Made by a program: the position numbers and the translations under genes. From IMG/VR virus record IMGVR_UViG_3300031576_000041, positions 1 through 63,617 of that record: DNA of 63,617 nt. The stretch is one strand, 5' to 3'. Source of the stretch: a virus. Below are positions 1 to 9,077 of this stretch, piece after piece (within the stretch, counting starts at the first letter, position 1; the number at the start of each line of letters is the position of its first letter). The notes beneath the pieces are model-generated. The model saw nothing but the letters and a program-made list of their open reading frames with translations, had not been told where the DNA came from and ran no database searches.

Positions 1-127
1 CCCCGATGGCCAGGTTCTTTCTCTTGGCGGAAGCGCCGTCACCGTCACCAAGGACGACATACTTGTGATTTCATTCTGGTTTCATGCGGTGCAGGGCATG
101 GCGGTGAATTATGAAAACCGCCTGCAT
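1..127. repeat. Terminal direct repeat, copy 1 (circle closure)
   Basis: These 127 bases are identical to 63491-63617. The reading frame of the tail-fibre gene continues through the join without a break, so the repeat is most simply the overlap of a circular assembly or a terminally redundant genome. It does not look like two gene copies. Confidence 0.95.
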
Positions 128-3100
128 TACAATGGCACGACGGACGTAATAGAAACGACAAACAGCGATGCGGCGAGCTACCTGGAGACGCCGCAAAACC
201 TCGTTTTCGCAACGACGGGCACCGCGCCGCGGAGAAGGATTCACATAATGCTTTTGTTGCCGATATGGCTGATTGGATTGTTGCGGGCCAGGAAGTACAT
301 GATCCTGAGCGCGCTCATAACGGTTTCCGCCATCGGCCAGCCCACAAACGTTCGCGTTACCGGGGTCACAAACACGCAGGCGCTGATTGAGTACACCGCC
401 CCGGATGCTGCGGCATGCACTCTTGAGGTCAGCGAGTCCTCGACCTACTCTCCGGTGGTATTCGACGTGGACACCGCCAAATTCGCTGGCTCCAGTTCCG
501 ACGGGCGCGCCGGCAACGTCACAAACGGGAGGGCGAGAATCTTTGTTGCCGGCAAGAGGGCGGCAGAAATAGCAGCAGACGGCAGGTTCTATTCCCGCGC
601 ATTGCAAGCCCTGACGCCACACTATTTTCGGATCACCTGTGGGGCATCTGCCACCGGGACATTTACAACAACGAACATTGGCAATGGGAATACATTCCCG
701 GACCCCATCTCGATAGACTCCGCAGGTATCTACGCCTACCCGACCGTGGACTGGTCGGGGGCCGGGGCCACAGGGAACAACCTCGCACCACAGAAGATCA
801 TCGACCACCAGACCGGGGCACTGATCCGGAGAATCACAAAACCGCAGACCTCGGCTGACAACAACGAGAGCAACGTTGTGTCCGACAATCCCGTTCTGGG
901 GGGGGCTGGTTGGACGACCCCGGACAGCGCTCGGGTTGACGACACCAACAACGCTACCTATGTAGGGGACGCCGCCCGGAACTGGCTCTGGATCCGGTTC
1001 ACGCCGCCGATAGGCCTTCAAGCGTGCTCCCATTCTCGGGAGTGTATGTTGCGGCAGATGGACTATGCGACTGCAACGTTCAAAGGGCGCATGTCGGCCG
1101 GAGCCGGAGAAGACCTGAAGTTCGAGTACTGCCTGACAATCGATGGGGCGAACTGCTGGTCCGCGCTGAAGGAGCAGGCCATCACCACCACCGAGGCCCC
1201 CTACACGCTCGGAACCACAACTCCGGTACTTGACTTCTGGAGGCCGACGACATACGCCGAAACGCTGAGCGCGAATGACCAGGCGCAGCGCACAGGGAAC
1301 GTGGATATCGCCGCTTCCGGAGTCGTCAACTGGGTGTCCGGGCACCAGTTCAGCATGAGGTGGGGGAACGGAAGTACCATCGTAATCAACGCCGTGCGGT
1401 ACGTGATTTCCGCCGTAAATAGCCCAAAGAAGCTAACCTTGACAACATCCCCGGCAACGGCCAGCAACGTCGCCTACACTGCCAGGAACTTCGGGCTATT
1501 GGTTCGCAAGAAGACCGCAACGGGCGACACCCTGTTTATCCAGTACGTATCCTCGAACACTGGTACCTCGCCGGGGAATCAGTCGGAGAGTGCCGGAAGC
1601 TTTGACGCCTGCGCACCGGTGACTGTGACGCGGGCGGGTGACGGCCAGGTGGGGTACCACTGTGCTCTATCCACTTACACTACCTCAGCCCTCTACTTCG
1701 TCGGCAAAGACACCGGGGATGCAGCCTTCCTGGGATTCATAGGACACGAGAAGGCGAATCCCGACGGTTGGGCGCTTGCAGCCTGCGGGGCCTATGGCTC
1801 CTCGGCCGTATGGGACAAGACCGACCCGAACACGTTTTACTGTACGATGGGCGGCCTCAACAACAAACTAATTCTTACCAAGGCGACGTACACAGGACCA
1901 AATACCGACATAGCCGCCGGGTACATTCCGGCGGCGCAGTTGACGCTCACAAATCTGACCCCAGGCGCCTTCGATGTTGACTCGCTTGCGAACACGCGCG
2001 ACTCGCGGTATACGCCAGCCAGATTCATATGCAACTCCTACTCCCGCCACGATAAATACGTGATGCTGCTCTGCACCACGGAGCAGGCGGTCGGCAGCGG
2101 CTTGACAGACACCCTGGGCTACATTCTTTTGGCGGACCCGACTCTTGGGGTTGCATCCGCCGGCAACAACATCATCGTGGCCGCCGTGCCTACATGGGAT
2201 ACATACCCGCTGCGATTCTGTGCTCTGCACGCGATAATCGGCGTGAACAGTGGGAACTGGGTGGCGGCTACGTTCAACCAGGGATCTGAATCTTCAACCA
2301 CCGGGGGTTCGGGTCCATGGCAGACGGACATAGTTACAACGGCAATGGAGGCTATTCCATCCGTTACCTGCCCGGCCAACGACGTCGGGATCTCGGGAGT
2401 AAACTGCTCGACAGTGACGGTTGGGGGCGAAATATTTGACCCAGGGCCATGCCTCGTTGCCAACTGCCCCTCATATCCAGAGACCTCCGCTAGGGGATTT
2501 TTTGGGAACGCGAAGATCAACGACGTGTTTTTGATCCAGACCGAGCTTGTGCAGCTCCTCGCCAAGGCCGGGGATTCATGGACATTTGCCAGGGGCCGCT
2601 TTGGGACCACGGCGGCGGGGCATGCCGTAGGGCAGGTGTTCAAGGAACAATGCCCGCAGGATTACGCGGCACCGTCAACTGGGGGCACCGCGCTCATCAA
2701 CATCCTGGGGGATATCTTGTTCGCTAACCCCGCCCCCTTCAATTCCAGCCGAAACTGGTCCAGCTTTCACGGGGACATCAGCCCCACCCGTGCCTTCGGA
2801 ATCCTTGATAACGGTACCGTCTACAACATTCAGAACAACACCACTTCAGGGAACTTCTGCACAGGGCTCCCTCAACCCCAGTGCTTCGGGGCGTTCTCGG
2901 GGGCCAACCTGGGGGCTGTGGGAACCTCCTATGCTACTTCGGGGGGGGCGTTCAAGATCATCGACTGGGCGCGGTTCGACGGCGCTGGCTCTCTGGATTA
3001 CAACGTCACCGATATTCACCCGTCCTGCCACCAGGCGAATGCCGTCGGGGTCGAGCAAGAGTGGTGCGTGGACTTCTCCTACCAGAACGGCACCGGCAAC

Positions 3101-4006
3101 GCCATGGGCTCGACCAACGGGATTGCAAACGTAACTGGCGATCTCTGGCGGATGGGGACCATCTACGAGCTGTACCGGAAGCGGCTCGGGACCCAGGCGT
3201 TCTGCGGGGAGAGACCCCTTCGGGATGTCAGCCCTACGGTTCTTGTGGGGACCGCTGGCGACAACTACAAATACTGTGTGGTGGAGGCGGTTGGAGAATG
3301 CCAGGCCGGGAGCGCGGTAGGGCAGATTTACTTCAATTGCCCGAACCTCACGGAAACGGTAGTCGGCGTCACCTCGCAGTGCGGCTACGGATCATCGGCG
3401 GGAGGGTGGTATGACGCTGCCTCGAACCCAGTGAACTGGGGGTGTATCTTCGGGGGTTCGCCTCGGTTCGACCGGATTGTGCAGTATGGGATCGGGAAGA
3501 ATGATGAGAACAGCGTGACTTCCCGGAACCTGAGCAATGGCTTCTATCGCAAGCAGGCCATCAGCCCCAACACCTCTGCGGCGATTCCAACGCCCGGCGG
3601 GGAGTGGGCATTGTGGCCCGGTCTGTGGCTTGACGGGCAGCGGAACGAAGTTATGGCCGTGAAAATTCCGCCGCAACCCGCTCACGACACGGTACAGCGC
3701 TATTTGTTCATCCGGGTTGCGCTGCGTCTCCAGCCGCCAAGCGGAGTGGATAACGCGATAGTCGAGTTTGGGTACAACACCAAAATGGAGTGCACTTCGC
3801 GCATCGAGGCCTGCGTTAAAGGGAACCAAGGTGGCACCGATTACGACTTCTCCGGGGTGGCGGTTACTGGTAAGCCCTGCTCTACGGGATGCACAATCGA
3901 GATTCCCGCCATACCGCAGCGCATGGTATACTATCGCTGGAAATACAGGAACGCGGGCGGGGTCGTACTGTATACCAGCAGCATTCATGTTGTTGCCTCG
4001 CCATAA
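2..4006 (+). CDS. Tail-fibre-like protein with Fn3-like domain (3' part)
   Basis: This is the main part of a gene that begins at 63045 and runs across the circle junction; the joined ORF is about 1483 aa. An Fn3-like beta domain lies at about 335-670, followed by a long Cys-rich region with repeated Gly/Ser/Thr beta-strand patterns typical of tail fibres or host-binding proteins. At 248 there is an in-frame ATG with a good Shine-Dalgarno (GGAGAAGG, 231-238) and a very hydrophobic stretch (LLLPIWLIGLL), so translation could also start there and give about 1252 aa. Whether one fused protein or two proteins are made is not decided by the sequence. The Fn3-like part resembles, from memory, Acidobacteriota proteins. 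Cell recognition is inferred from position among tail genes. Confidence 0.75.
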   Translation, partial: PDGQVLSLGGSAVTVTKDDILVISFWFHAVQGMAVNYENRLHYNGTTDVIETTNSDAASYLETPQNLVFATTGTAPRRRIHIMLLLPIWLIGLLRARKYMILSALITVSAIGQPTNVRVTGVTNTQALIEYTAPDAAACTLEVSESSTYSPVVFDVDTAKFAGSSSDGRAGNVTNGRARIFVAGKRAAEIAADGRFYSRALQALTPHYFRITCGASATGTFTTTNIGNGNTFPDPISIDSAGIYAYPTVDWSGAGATGNNLAPQKIIDHQTGALIRRITKPQTSADNNESNVVSDNPVLGGAGWTTPDSARVDDTNNATYVGDAARNWLWIRFTPPIGLQACSHSRECMLRQMDYATATFKGRMSAGAGEDLKFEYCLTIDGANCWSALKEQAITTTEAPYTLGTTTPVLDFWRPTTYAETLSANDQAQRTGNVDIAASGVVNWVSGHQFSMRWGNGSTIVINAVRYVISAVNSPKKLTLTTSPATASNVAYTARNFGLLVRKKTATGDTLFIQYVSSNTGTSPGNQSESAGSFDACAPVTVTRAGDGQVGYHCALSTYTTSALYFVGKDTGDAAFLGFIGHEKANPDGWALAACGAYGSSAVWDKTDPNTFYCTMGGLNNKLILTKATYTGPNTDIAAGYIPAAQLTLTNLTPGAFDVDSLANTRDSRYTPARFICNSYSRHDKYVMLLCTTEQAVGSGLTDTLGYILLADPTLGVASAGNNIIVAAVPTWDTYPLRFCALHAIIGVNSGNWVAATFNQGSESSTTGGSGPWQTDIVTTAMEAIPSVTCPANDVGISGVNCSTVTVGGEIFDPGPCLVANCPSYPETSARGFFGNAKINDVFLIQTELVQLLAKAGDSWTFARGRFGTTAAGHAVGQVFKEQCPQDYAAPSTGGTALINILGDILFANPAPFNSSRNWSSFHGDISPTRAFGILDNGTVYNIQNNTTSGNFCTGLPQPQCFGAFSGANLGAVGTSYATSGGAFKIIDWARFDGAGSLDYNVTDIHPSCHQANAVGVEQEWCVDFSYQNGTGNAMGSTNGIANVTGDLWRMGTIYELYRKRLGTQAFCGERPLRDVSPTVLVGTAGDNYKYCVVEAVGECQAGSAVGQIYFNCPNLTETVVGVTSQCGYGSSAGGWYDAASNPVNWGCIFGGSPRFDRIVQYGIGKNDENSVTSRNLSNGFYRKQAISPNTSAAIPTPGGEWALWPGLWLDGQRNEVMAVKIPPQPAHDTVQRYLFIRVALRLQPPSGVDNAIVEFGYNTKMECTSRIEACVKGNQGGTDYDFSGVAVTGKPCSTGCTIEIPAIPQRMVYYRWKYRNAGGVVLYTSSIHVVASP
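231..250 (+). promoter_or_regulatory. Internal ribosome binding site and start
   Basis: GGAGAAGG is followed by a 9-base gap and ATG at 248, inside the long tail-fibre ORF. In the +1 frame a TAA (246-248) overlaps this ATG, the TAATG arrangement also used at 7735-7739. This suggests the upstream gene may originally have ended here and was fused to the next by a one-base change. Confidence 0.5.
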
Positions 4007-4033
4007 AAAAAGCACGAGAGAAGGATGGACACG

Positions 4034-4543
4034 ATGGTACGACACAAATCTGTACCCAGTGGCTGGCAACAAAGCAACGGTGGGCCGTATGTCCGCCACA
4101 CGGACGGCTATTGGTATTACGTTAGCCCGTTCAATCCAACGCCCTGGGCGGTAGCGCAACAACCAACGCCATTGCCGCCCGGGTTTCTGGAAATGTTCGG
4201 GGCCGAGCCGGTCGGAGACATAGGAATCAAAACAAAGTGGCATCAAGATCTGGCCCTGTTCGTTCGGGCCGGGGCCCCCCACTGGATAAGCCCAGCAGTG
4301 AGAAGCCAAGCCGATAAGGTCTGCCAGGGATGGGGGATGGGCGCGGGACGCTACTATGTTTCCACCCGTGCCGACCTCGTTAGGTTCCCGAATAGCGCCA
4401 TCGCGTCGTTCGAGGTTGCGGCACACCTAATGGCCACGCATCCCCACATAGTTGTGGCGATGTATCAACTGGAATGCGCCAATCTTGGTATCCGCGTTGA
4501 GAAGGTGCACCCATTCGTTCGACTCCCGGGGCGCGAAGCCTAG
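4034..4543 (+). CDS. Hypothetical protein downstream of tail fibre
   Basis: About 169 aa and not recognised. It is rich in Trp, Pro and Tyr near the N-terminus (GYWYYVSPFNPTPW). ATG 4025 lies directly behind the AGAGAAGG Shine-Dalgarno, so ATG 4034 with normal spacing is preferred. It sits between the tail-fibre gene and a broken ParB gene and may belong to the fibre transcript. No signal peptide or membrane segment is seen. Confidence 0.6.
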   Translation: MVRHKSVPSGWQQSNGGPYVRHTDGYWYYVSPFNPTPWAVAQQPTPLPPGFLEMFGAEPVGDIGIKTKWHQDLALFVRAGAPHWISPAVRSQADKVCQGWGMGAGRYYVSTRADLVRFPNSAIASFEVAAHLMATHPHIVVAMYQLECANLGIRVEKVHPFVRLPGREA

Positions 4544-4570
4544 CGGTGGAACCACAGGAAGAAGTAAATT

Positions 4571-4806
4571 ATGGAGATCATCAACCGCGAATACCAGATG
4601 GTCCCGACCGCTACGCTACAGAAGCACCCGCGCAATCCCAGGCAAGGCGACATCGACCTGATCTCTGAGAGCATTGCGGAGAACGGGTTCTTCGGGGCAT
4701 GCATCGCGCAGCGCGCGACCGGGTTCATCTTGGTGGGAATCATCGATGGGAGGTGGCACACCGGCTGAAGGCGAAGGCTTTAGTTCTTCGTGGATTGGGT
4801 CGATAG
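4571..4806 (+). pseudogene. Truncated, frameshifted ParB-like nuclease domain
   Basis: The open frame (65 aa, ending 4768) matches the N-terminus of the ParB-methyltransferase at 25930: INREYQMVP and HPRNPRQGDIDLISESIAENG, then GFFGACIAQ and GFIL. After GGA at 4736-4738 the expected GNHR motif is missing in frame, but reading in the -1 frame from 4738 gives G-N-H-R-W-E-V-A-H-R-L-K-A up to TAG 4804. One A has apparently been lost. Even if repaired it is only about 77 aa, so it is a ParB N-terminal fragment without the later part of the domain or the methylase. Confidence 0.75.
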
Positions 4807-4824
4807 AAGGTCATGGAGGGCAAC

Positions 4825-4980
4825 ATGCCAACGTTTCAGGTTCGCGCTAAAGTAACGAAGGAGTGGTCGGGGGCGGTTGAGGCCGCCAGCCACAAAGAAG
4901 CAGAGCAAGCGGCGGTGGAAATGGCAGATCGCTCCGGTTCCTTGGTCGATGTGGTTTACTGCGAAAGCATCGAGCAGTGA
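4825..4980 (+). CDS. Small phage protein, 51 aa
   Basis: A short ORF with a clear Shine-Dalgarno (GGAGGG, 4815-4820). It begins MPTFQVRAKVTKEW and has a helical, Ala/Glu-rich middle. ATG 4813 is in frame but lies within the Shine-Dalgarno region. Function unknown. Confidence 0.55.
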   Translation: MPTFQVRAKVTKEWSGAVEAASHKEAEQAAVEMADRSGSLVDVVYCESIEQ

Positions 4981-5016
4981 AGGGGGGGGCAAGAAAGGTG
5001 GAAAGGCAGGCGCAGA

Positions 5017-5244
5017 ATGAAAGCGCTTCAGTTTTCATACGACTTTCGGCCTAGCACAACGGCAGAGCGTATGGCGAAAAGGGGGCATGCCCAGAAGTTC
5101 ATACCGGCATTCATCGGCGTGTGTGGCGAGTGCCACGGGCGATTCCTATATCGCAGGCACCCGGCGAGACCACACCAAGAGGTCAAATCGACTTGTTGTC
5201 GGGCCGCGCCGGAAAGCCTGGACCCCGATGACAGGATGAAGTGA
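5017..5244 (+). CDS. Small Cys-containing protein, 75 aa
   Basis: Contains CGEC (a single CxxC) and a later CC pair, which could bind zinc. The start follows a purine-rich stretch (GGAAAGG). It ends just before the tRNA-Ser gene. Not recognised. Confidence 0.4.
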   Translation: MKALQFSYDFRPSTTAERMAKRGHAQKFIPAFIGVCGECHGRFLYRRHPARPHQEVKSTCCRAAPESLDPDDRMK

Positions 5245-5247
5245 AAA

Positions 5248-5341
5248 GGAGGGGTGGGCGAATTGGATAAGCCACCAGTTTTGAAAACTGGCCCTGTATT
5301 GCAAGGTACAGGTGGGGGTTCGAATCCCTCCTCCTCCTCCA
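5248..5341 (+). tRNA. tRNA-Ser (anticodon UGA)
   Basis: A class II tRNA. The acceptor arm is GGAGGGG/CTCCTCC with one G-U pair. The anticodon stem CCAGT/ACTGG closes a 7-base loop TTTGAAA, giving anticodon TGA. A long variable arm (CCTGTA/TACAGG) is typical of Ser. The T-arm is GGGGG-TTCGAAT-CCCTC. The discriminator is T and CCA is encoded. A discriminator G would be usual for Ser. Confidence 0.9.
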
Positions 5342-5357
5342 TTACGATTATGAACGA

Positions 5358-5624
5358 ATGGGGTGCGATGACATGCCGGATATTGGTGCCGGGTTCACTC
5401 CGATCAATGATGGATGCACCCCGGTAGAAAGCCACAGCGACATGCAGGGCGGGACTATTGATGTGACGGTGCAGCAGTGCCCCCACTTCTGGAATCTTCA
5501 CTTCAAAGATCGCTGGGGCGTCTGGAGTAGCTGGAGCGGGGGTGGAAATTTGGAGTGGGATATGGTGCACTTGGATCTCCAGACGCACCGGCGTTTCAGT
5601 GCGGGAGCCAGCAGGAGGAACTGA
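5358..5624 (+). CDS. Hypothetical protein, up to 88 aa
   Basis: No recognised family. Trp- and Gly-rich centre (WGVWSSWSGGG). The in-frame ATG at 5373 is better placed behind GGGG (5361-5364) than the first ATG, so 83 aa is possible. It lies between tRNA-Ser and the ASCH-domain gene. Confidence 0.45.
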   Translation: MGCDDMPDIGAGFTPINDGCTPVESHSDMQGGTIDVTVQQCPHFWNLHFKDRWGVWSSWSGGGNLEWDMVHLDLQTHRRFSAGASRRN

Positions 5625-5630
5625 ACAAAA

Positions 5631-6020
5631 TTGAAAGCCCTCACATTGCTTCAGCCCTGGGCCACGCTTGTCCTGAGCGAGGCGACGTCAATGACGCGCT
5701 CCTGGCGGACAACATACCGGGGGCCGCTGGCGATCCACGCCGGCAAGGAATTCTCGCCAGAGACGCGCGCCCTTTGCGAACGGGAACCGTTCCGCAGTGT
5801 CTTGCTGCGTGCCGGCATCAAGCAGGCGTCGGATCTGCCGTTGGGTGCGGTCATCGGCTACGTGGATCTCATGGATTGCTACAAGATTACGACCAAGGAG
5901 CGCAGCTTTGGGACCTACATGTCGCCAGGCCGCTTCGCCTGGTACATCTGCGCGCCCGGAGAGGCCGTGCCTCCTGTGCCGGCGCACGGGAGGCCGGGGC
6001 TTTGGGAGTGGGGCGGGTGA
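5631..6020 (+). CDS. ASCH-domain protein
   Basis: 129 aa. The N-terminus MKALTLLQPWATLVL and the motif SWRTTYRGPLAIHAGKEF are the classic ASCH (ASC-1 homology) beta-barrel signature. The C-terminus PGLWEW also fits. The start is TTG with Shine-Dalgarno AGGAGG at 5613-5618. ASCH proteins bind RNA or modified nucleosides; the exact role in the phage is unknown. Confidence 0.8.
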   Translation: MKALTLLQPWATLVLSEATSMTRSWRTTYRGPLAIHAGKEFSPETRALCEREPFRSVLLRAGIKQASDLPLGAVIGYVDLMDCYKITTKERSFGTYMSPGRFAWYICAPGEAVPPVPAHGRPGLWEWGG

Positions 6021-6189
6021 TCTGGGTCCAGAGTTGGAAGATTCCAAGTTCCGAGCCGTCAGGCATGCGGTAAAATTAGGAGCATGAAGGCCAAGCCGGA
6101 CCGTTCGTGAGCTTCTGGAGGCCGCGTGAGCCAGGCACACAGATTTAGCGCACTACCCGATGGTGTGTGTTACCATCGAAAGGGAAAAC
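6021..6189. other. Short intergenic stretch before tail genes
   Basis: No gene seen. A TAAAAT element near 6072 could be a -10 box but has no good -35 partner. This is a plausible but weak place for a promoter of the tail-assembly genes. Confidence 0.25.
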
Positions 6190-6858
6190 ATGCCAGTCAC
6201 GTTCAGAACAATCGGCGGCGGGGACCCTGAGCAGCTAGTTCTCCGGCTCCGTGGCGCGGCGCAACCCAACATTGGCGACGCCCTTCACGCTGGACAGATT
6301 CTCCGCACCCGCATTCTGCAGAGGACCGCGCGTGGCGTGGACGTGAGTGGCGCGGCGTTCAAGCCGTACAGCACGACGGGGCCATACTATTGGTATCCGG
6401 GGCGCGCAGCCAAGAATGCCCGTGGGGCAGCGGCACGCACCGCCAAGAAGATCGGACGGGCGGGGAGCGTTACCGGCGGAGGGGGAATCAGGTTTTCCAG
6501 CTATGCGGACTTCAAGCGGGCGCTCGGGCGTAGCGGGGTTGACCTGCGCGGACCGCGTGCCCCTCACATGCTCCAGGCCATTGTGGTTCGGAGCGGGGGC
6601 GTAGAGCTTGGCCGCCTCGTCAACCTGCTAAACCCTGGAAGAATCGAGGCGACGAATCCTCAACCAGCTCGCGAGGTTACGATTGGAATCTACGGAGACG
6701 AGGCGAAACGCGCTACGGCCCACAACGTGGGGAGCCCGGGTCGCCTACAGCCCCGGCATTTCTTCGGAGCAAACCAGCAGGATGCCCGCCTGATGCTGGC
6801 GGATATGGCAGGCAGGATTCAGCGTCGTCTGCAACAAGTTGTGCGGGGAGCATCGTAA
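6190..6858 (+). CDS. Tail completion / neck protein (virion morphogenesis type)
   Basis: 222 aa from ATG 6190 (an upstream in-frame ATG at 6160 lacks a ribosome site). The C-terminal part, with GIYGDEAKRATAHNVG and LQPRHFFG, resembles the phage virion morphogenesis / HK97 gp10 group, in which a late A-x-x-x-x-x-G and R-x-F-x-G pattern is common. It precedes the tail terminator and tube genes, the usual place for a tail-completion protein. Confidence 0.65.
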   Translation: MPVTFRTIGGGDPEQLVLRLRGAAQPNIGDALHAGQILRTRILQRTARGVDVSGAAFKPYSTTGPYYWYPGRAAKNARGAAARTAKKIGRAGSVTGGGGIRFSSYADFKRALGRSGVDLRGPRAPHMLQAIVVRSGGVELGRLVNLLNPGRIEATNPQPAREVTIGIYGDEAKRATAHNVGSPGRLQPRHFFGANQQDARLMLADMAGRIQRRLQQVVRGAS

Positions 6859-6864
6859 AAACAC

Positions 6865-7392
6865 ATGCCACAGATTCACAGGGCTGTCCGAAACGCCGTC
6901 CGCGACCAACTGAAGGACGTGAACAACGGTTTCAACAAGAAGCTGGCGGACATCGCGTCCACCTACGACATCGCGGACCAGGTCTTCACCATCAATTTCG
7001 ACAACCCCGGCGAGAACTTCTACTACGGCCAGATATCAGAGGAAGTCCTGGACGCCCTGGAGGGTCCTGCCTATCCGCTGATGACACTATTCTCGATTGC
7101 TTCGGGAAATCAGAACTTCCAGAAGTTCACCACGTTCAGCGGGACCGTCGAGATTGGCATCCAGGTGTTTGTTTCCTGGGCAGAGGGGCGTCTGATCCCG
7201 AACTTCGAAAACCTAGGAGACGCCGTCATCGACGTGATGTACGACCTGTTCAACGCCAGTGCTCTGCAGTCCTGGGCCGTGCCAGTCGCCTACAACGGGG
7301 AAATTTCCTGTGCAAAGGGGCCGCTGGTTTTGGCGGGGGACAACTGGAGGCAGTTGCTCATTTTCCGCCTGGTCTTCCAGGTGGATGCGTAA
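6865..7392 (+). CDS. Probable tail terminator protein
   Basis: 175 aa, soluble, alpha/beta pattern. Assignment is mainly by order: it sits between the completion protein and the tail tube, and size and pattern fit tail terminators (lambda U-like). No catalytic motif expected. Confidence 0.5.
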   Translation: MPQIHRAVRNAVRDQLKDVNNGFNKKLADIASTYDIADQVFTINFDNPGENFYYGQISEEVLDALEGPAYPLMTLFSIASGNQNFQKFTTFSGTVEIGIQVFVSWAEGRLIPNFENLGDAVIDVMYDLFNASALQSWAVPVAYNGEISCAKGPLVLAGDNWRQLLIFRLVFQVDA

Positions 7393-7407
7393 AGGAGAAA
7401 ACCAAGG

Positions 7408-7737
7408 ATGATGATACGATTCGTAGGTGCCTTTGGGGACTTCGCCGGGAGACGCCTGGACCGCTTGGGGGATCGTGTAGACGTGATTCCAGAGGATTTC
7501 GAAGAAGCCGTCAGTGGTGGGTGCGCGTTGCTGCCGGATGAGGAGTTCGAGGCTATTGGCTTTACGGCTCAAGAACTTACGCGCTACGCGACAGCGGGTG
7601 ACCGCGCTCGTGGCATGGAGCCGGGGTTTGCCGCCAAGATGGAGAAGGCCCAAAACGCTTTCAGGGCGTGGTACTATGAGCTAAACGGGATCACGCCGGC
7701 ACAGCCTGTCGCAGCCGACGACCCAGGGGGCGAATAA
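7408..7737 (+). CDS. Hypothetical protein in tail operon
   Basis: 109 aa, acidic, not recognised. AAAGGAG precedes the start and its TAA overlaps the ATG of the tail tube gene by one base (TAATG), showing translational coupling. Confidence 0.6.
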   Translation: MMIRFVGAFGDFAGRRLDRLGDRVDVIPEDFEEAVSGGCALLPDEEFEAIGFTAQELTRYATAGDRARGMEPGFAAKMEKAQNAFRAWYYELNGITPAQPVAADDPGGE

Positions 7738-8969
7738 TGGCTTTTTCTCTCTCGCGCAATGAGCGGGTCTTTCTGCAACAGCAGACTGCGCTTCTGACCA
7801 TCCCCAACACCGCCGGTACGGCCACTGTCGGCAACTCGAATGCGTCTCGGCACGTCCGGGTTGGTTTGAACAACAACGTCGCACTCCTGGTGCGCCCGGA
7901 CAAGACCGGGACTCGCACGCAGACGGCGGGCACGGCTGGTCGGAAGTTCGCGCAGTGGTCCCTGGAGCAGGGCCTCGCCGCCAACGGCACCGCCGGCGTG
8001 AAACCTGACACCGACCCGGTTCTGAAGGCCCTCATGGGGCAGGACGGGACGACCCAAGCCGGCTCCGCGGCGATCACTGGCGCGACGAACGCCACACCCA
8101 TCGTGATCACCGCTACCGCGCACGGCTATGCCAATGGCGATGCGGTGTTTATCAGCGGGGTCCTTGGAAACACCGCCGCGAATGGGGCATGGATCATCGC
8201 AGCCGTTACGACCAACACCTTTGAATTGATCGGTTCTGCCGGCAACGGGGCGTACACGAGCGGTGGGACCGCCAGCCGTGTCAACGTGAAGTACCTGCTG
8301 TCCGACAGCATTCCGTTCTTCACGATGTACGCATTCCGAACACCGGCGGCCATCGAGCAGCGTTGCATCTTCGGCTCTGTGGTGTCGGAGGCCGTGTTCA
8401 ATCTTGGCCAGGACGTTGCAACTTGGTCCGCCAATGGTGAGGGGATTTGGGTTCTGGACAGCAAGTACTTCGCCAACGCCGACGCGACACAGAAGGGCGG
8501 GTTGACTTCCTTCCCGGCCGAGCCGGGCGCGCCAGTGACGAATGGCGGACTGATCACCGGGTTCACCGGTCGATTCGTGGTTGACGGCAAGAACATCGCC
8601 AATATCCAGTCGGCGACGCTGCGGATTGCGACCGGCAATCAGATCGTTAAGGACACCTTCGGCCAGAGTTACGGCGACGCGGTCGAGGGCGATGAGCGGC
8701 AGGTGACCCTGGACTTCTCGGTCTACGACGACGACGCCACGGCGTCGGACAACCTGAAGAAGGTGTCCTACGACAAGACCTCCGTCGAGGCCGTGCTGCA
8801 GGTTGGCAACGTGGTTGGGAACATCTGGATTTGGTACATGAAGGGCTTCCAGCTTGCCGCCCCGACCTACGACGACGGCCAGCGTCGGTTCAAGGTCAAC
8901 TTCAACGGCAGCCGGGGTTTCGGGACTTCCATCACGGCGCTGAACGAAATCGCCCTGCATATTGTGTAA
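7737..8969 (+). CDS. Major tail tube protein with inserted beta module
   Basis: 410 aa. Position directly upstream of the frameshifted chaperones and the tape measure, and the high-copy-type hairpins behind it, mark it as the tail tube. A module at about residues 111-181 (ITGATNATPIVIT, then TAHGYANGD, VLGNTAANG, NTFEL, SGNGAYTSGG) interrupts the tube fold. The same module recurs in the tail tip protein (about 17650-17880) and in a leftward structural gene (29202-29618). It resembles the FCCH-like barrel that structure-based databases report in many phage proteins (from memory). Tube decoration is inferred. Confidence 0.75.
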   Translation: MAFSLSRNERVFLQQQTALLTIPNTAGTATVGNSNASRHVRVGLNNNVALLVRPDKTGTRTQTAGTAGRKFAQWSLEQGLAANGTAGVKPDTDPVLKALMGQDGTTQAGSAAITGATNATPIVITATAHGYANGDAVFISGVLGNTAANGAWIIAAVTTNTFELIGSAGNGAYTSGGTASRVNVKYLLSDSIPFFTMYAFRTPAAIEQRCIFGSVVSEAVFNLGQDVATWSANGEGIWVLDSKYFANADATQKGGLTSFPAEPGAPVTNGGLITGFTGRFVVDGKNIANIQSATLRIATGNQIVKDTFGQSYGDAVEGDERQVTLDFSVYDDDATASDNLKKVSYDKTSVEAVLQVGNVVGNIWIWYMKGFQLAAPTYDDGQRRFKVNFNGSRGFGTSITALNEIALHIV

Positions 8970-8998
8970 AGACTTTCCTGCCAGGAACCGATTCTTAT

Positions 8999-9053
8999 TG
9001 GGTGGGGGCCAATGCCCCCGTCCAACCCACCACCCCCCCAAAAACCGGGGGGG
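8999..9053 (+). promoter_or_regulatory. Two G/C hairpins between tube and chaperone genes
   Basis: Hairpin 1: TGGGT then GGGGGC-CAAT-GCCCCC then ACCCA (8999-9029). Hairpin 2: seven C, AAAAACC, seven G (9033-9053). Neither is followed by a U tract, so they are not ordinary terminators. They could protect the tube mRNA or lower read-through into the chaperone gene. Confidence 0.5.
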
Positions 9054-9077
9054 ACCCATTCAAAAGGAGAAACCCAC

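Noticed and set aside
71-1345. Long minus-strand ORF (424 aa)
   Set aside because: Antisense shadow of the tail-fibre gene; it has no ribosome site and no recognisable motif.
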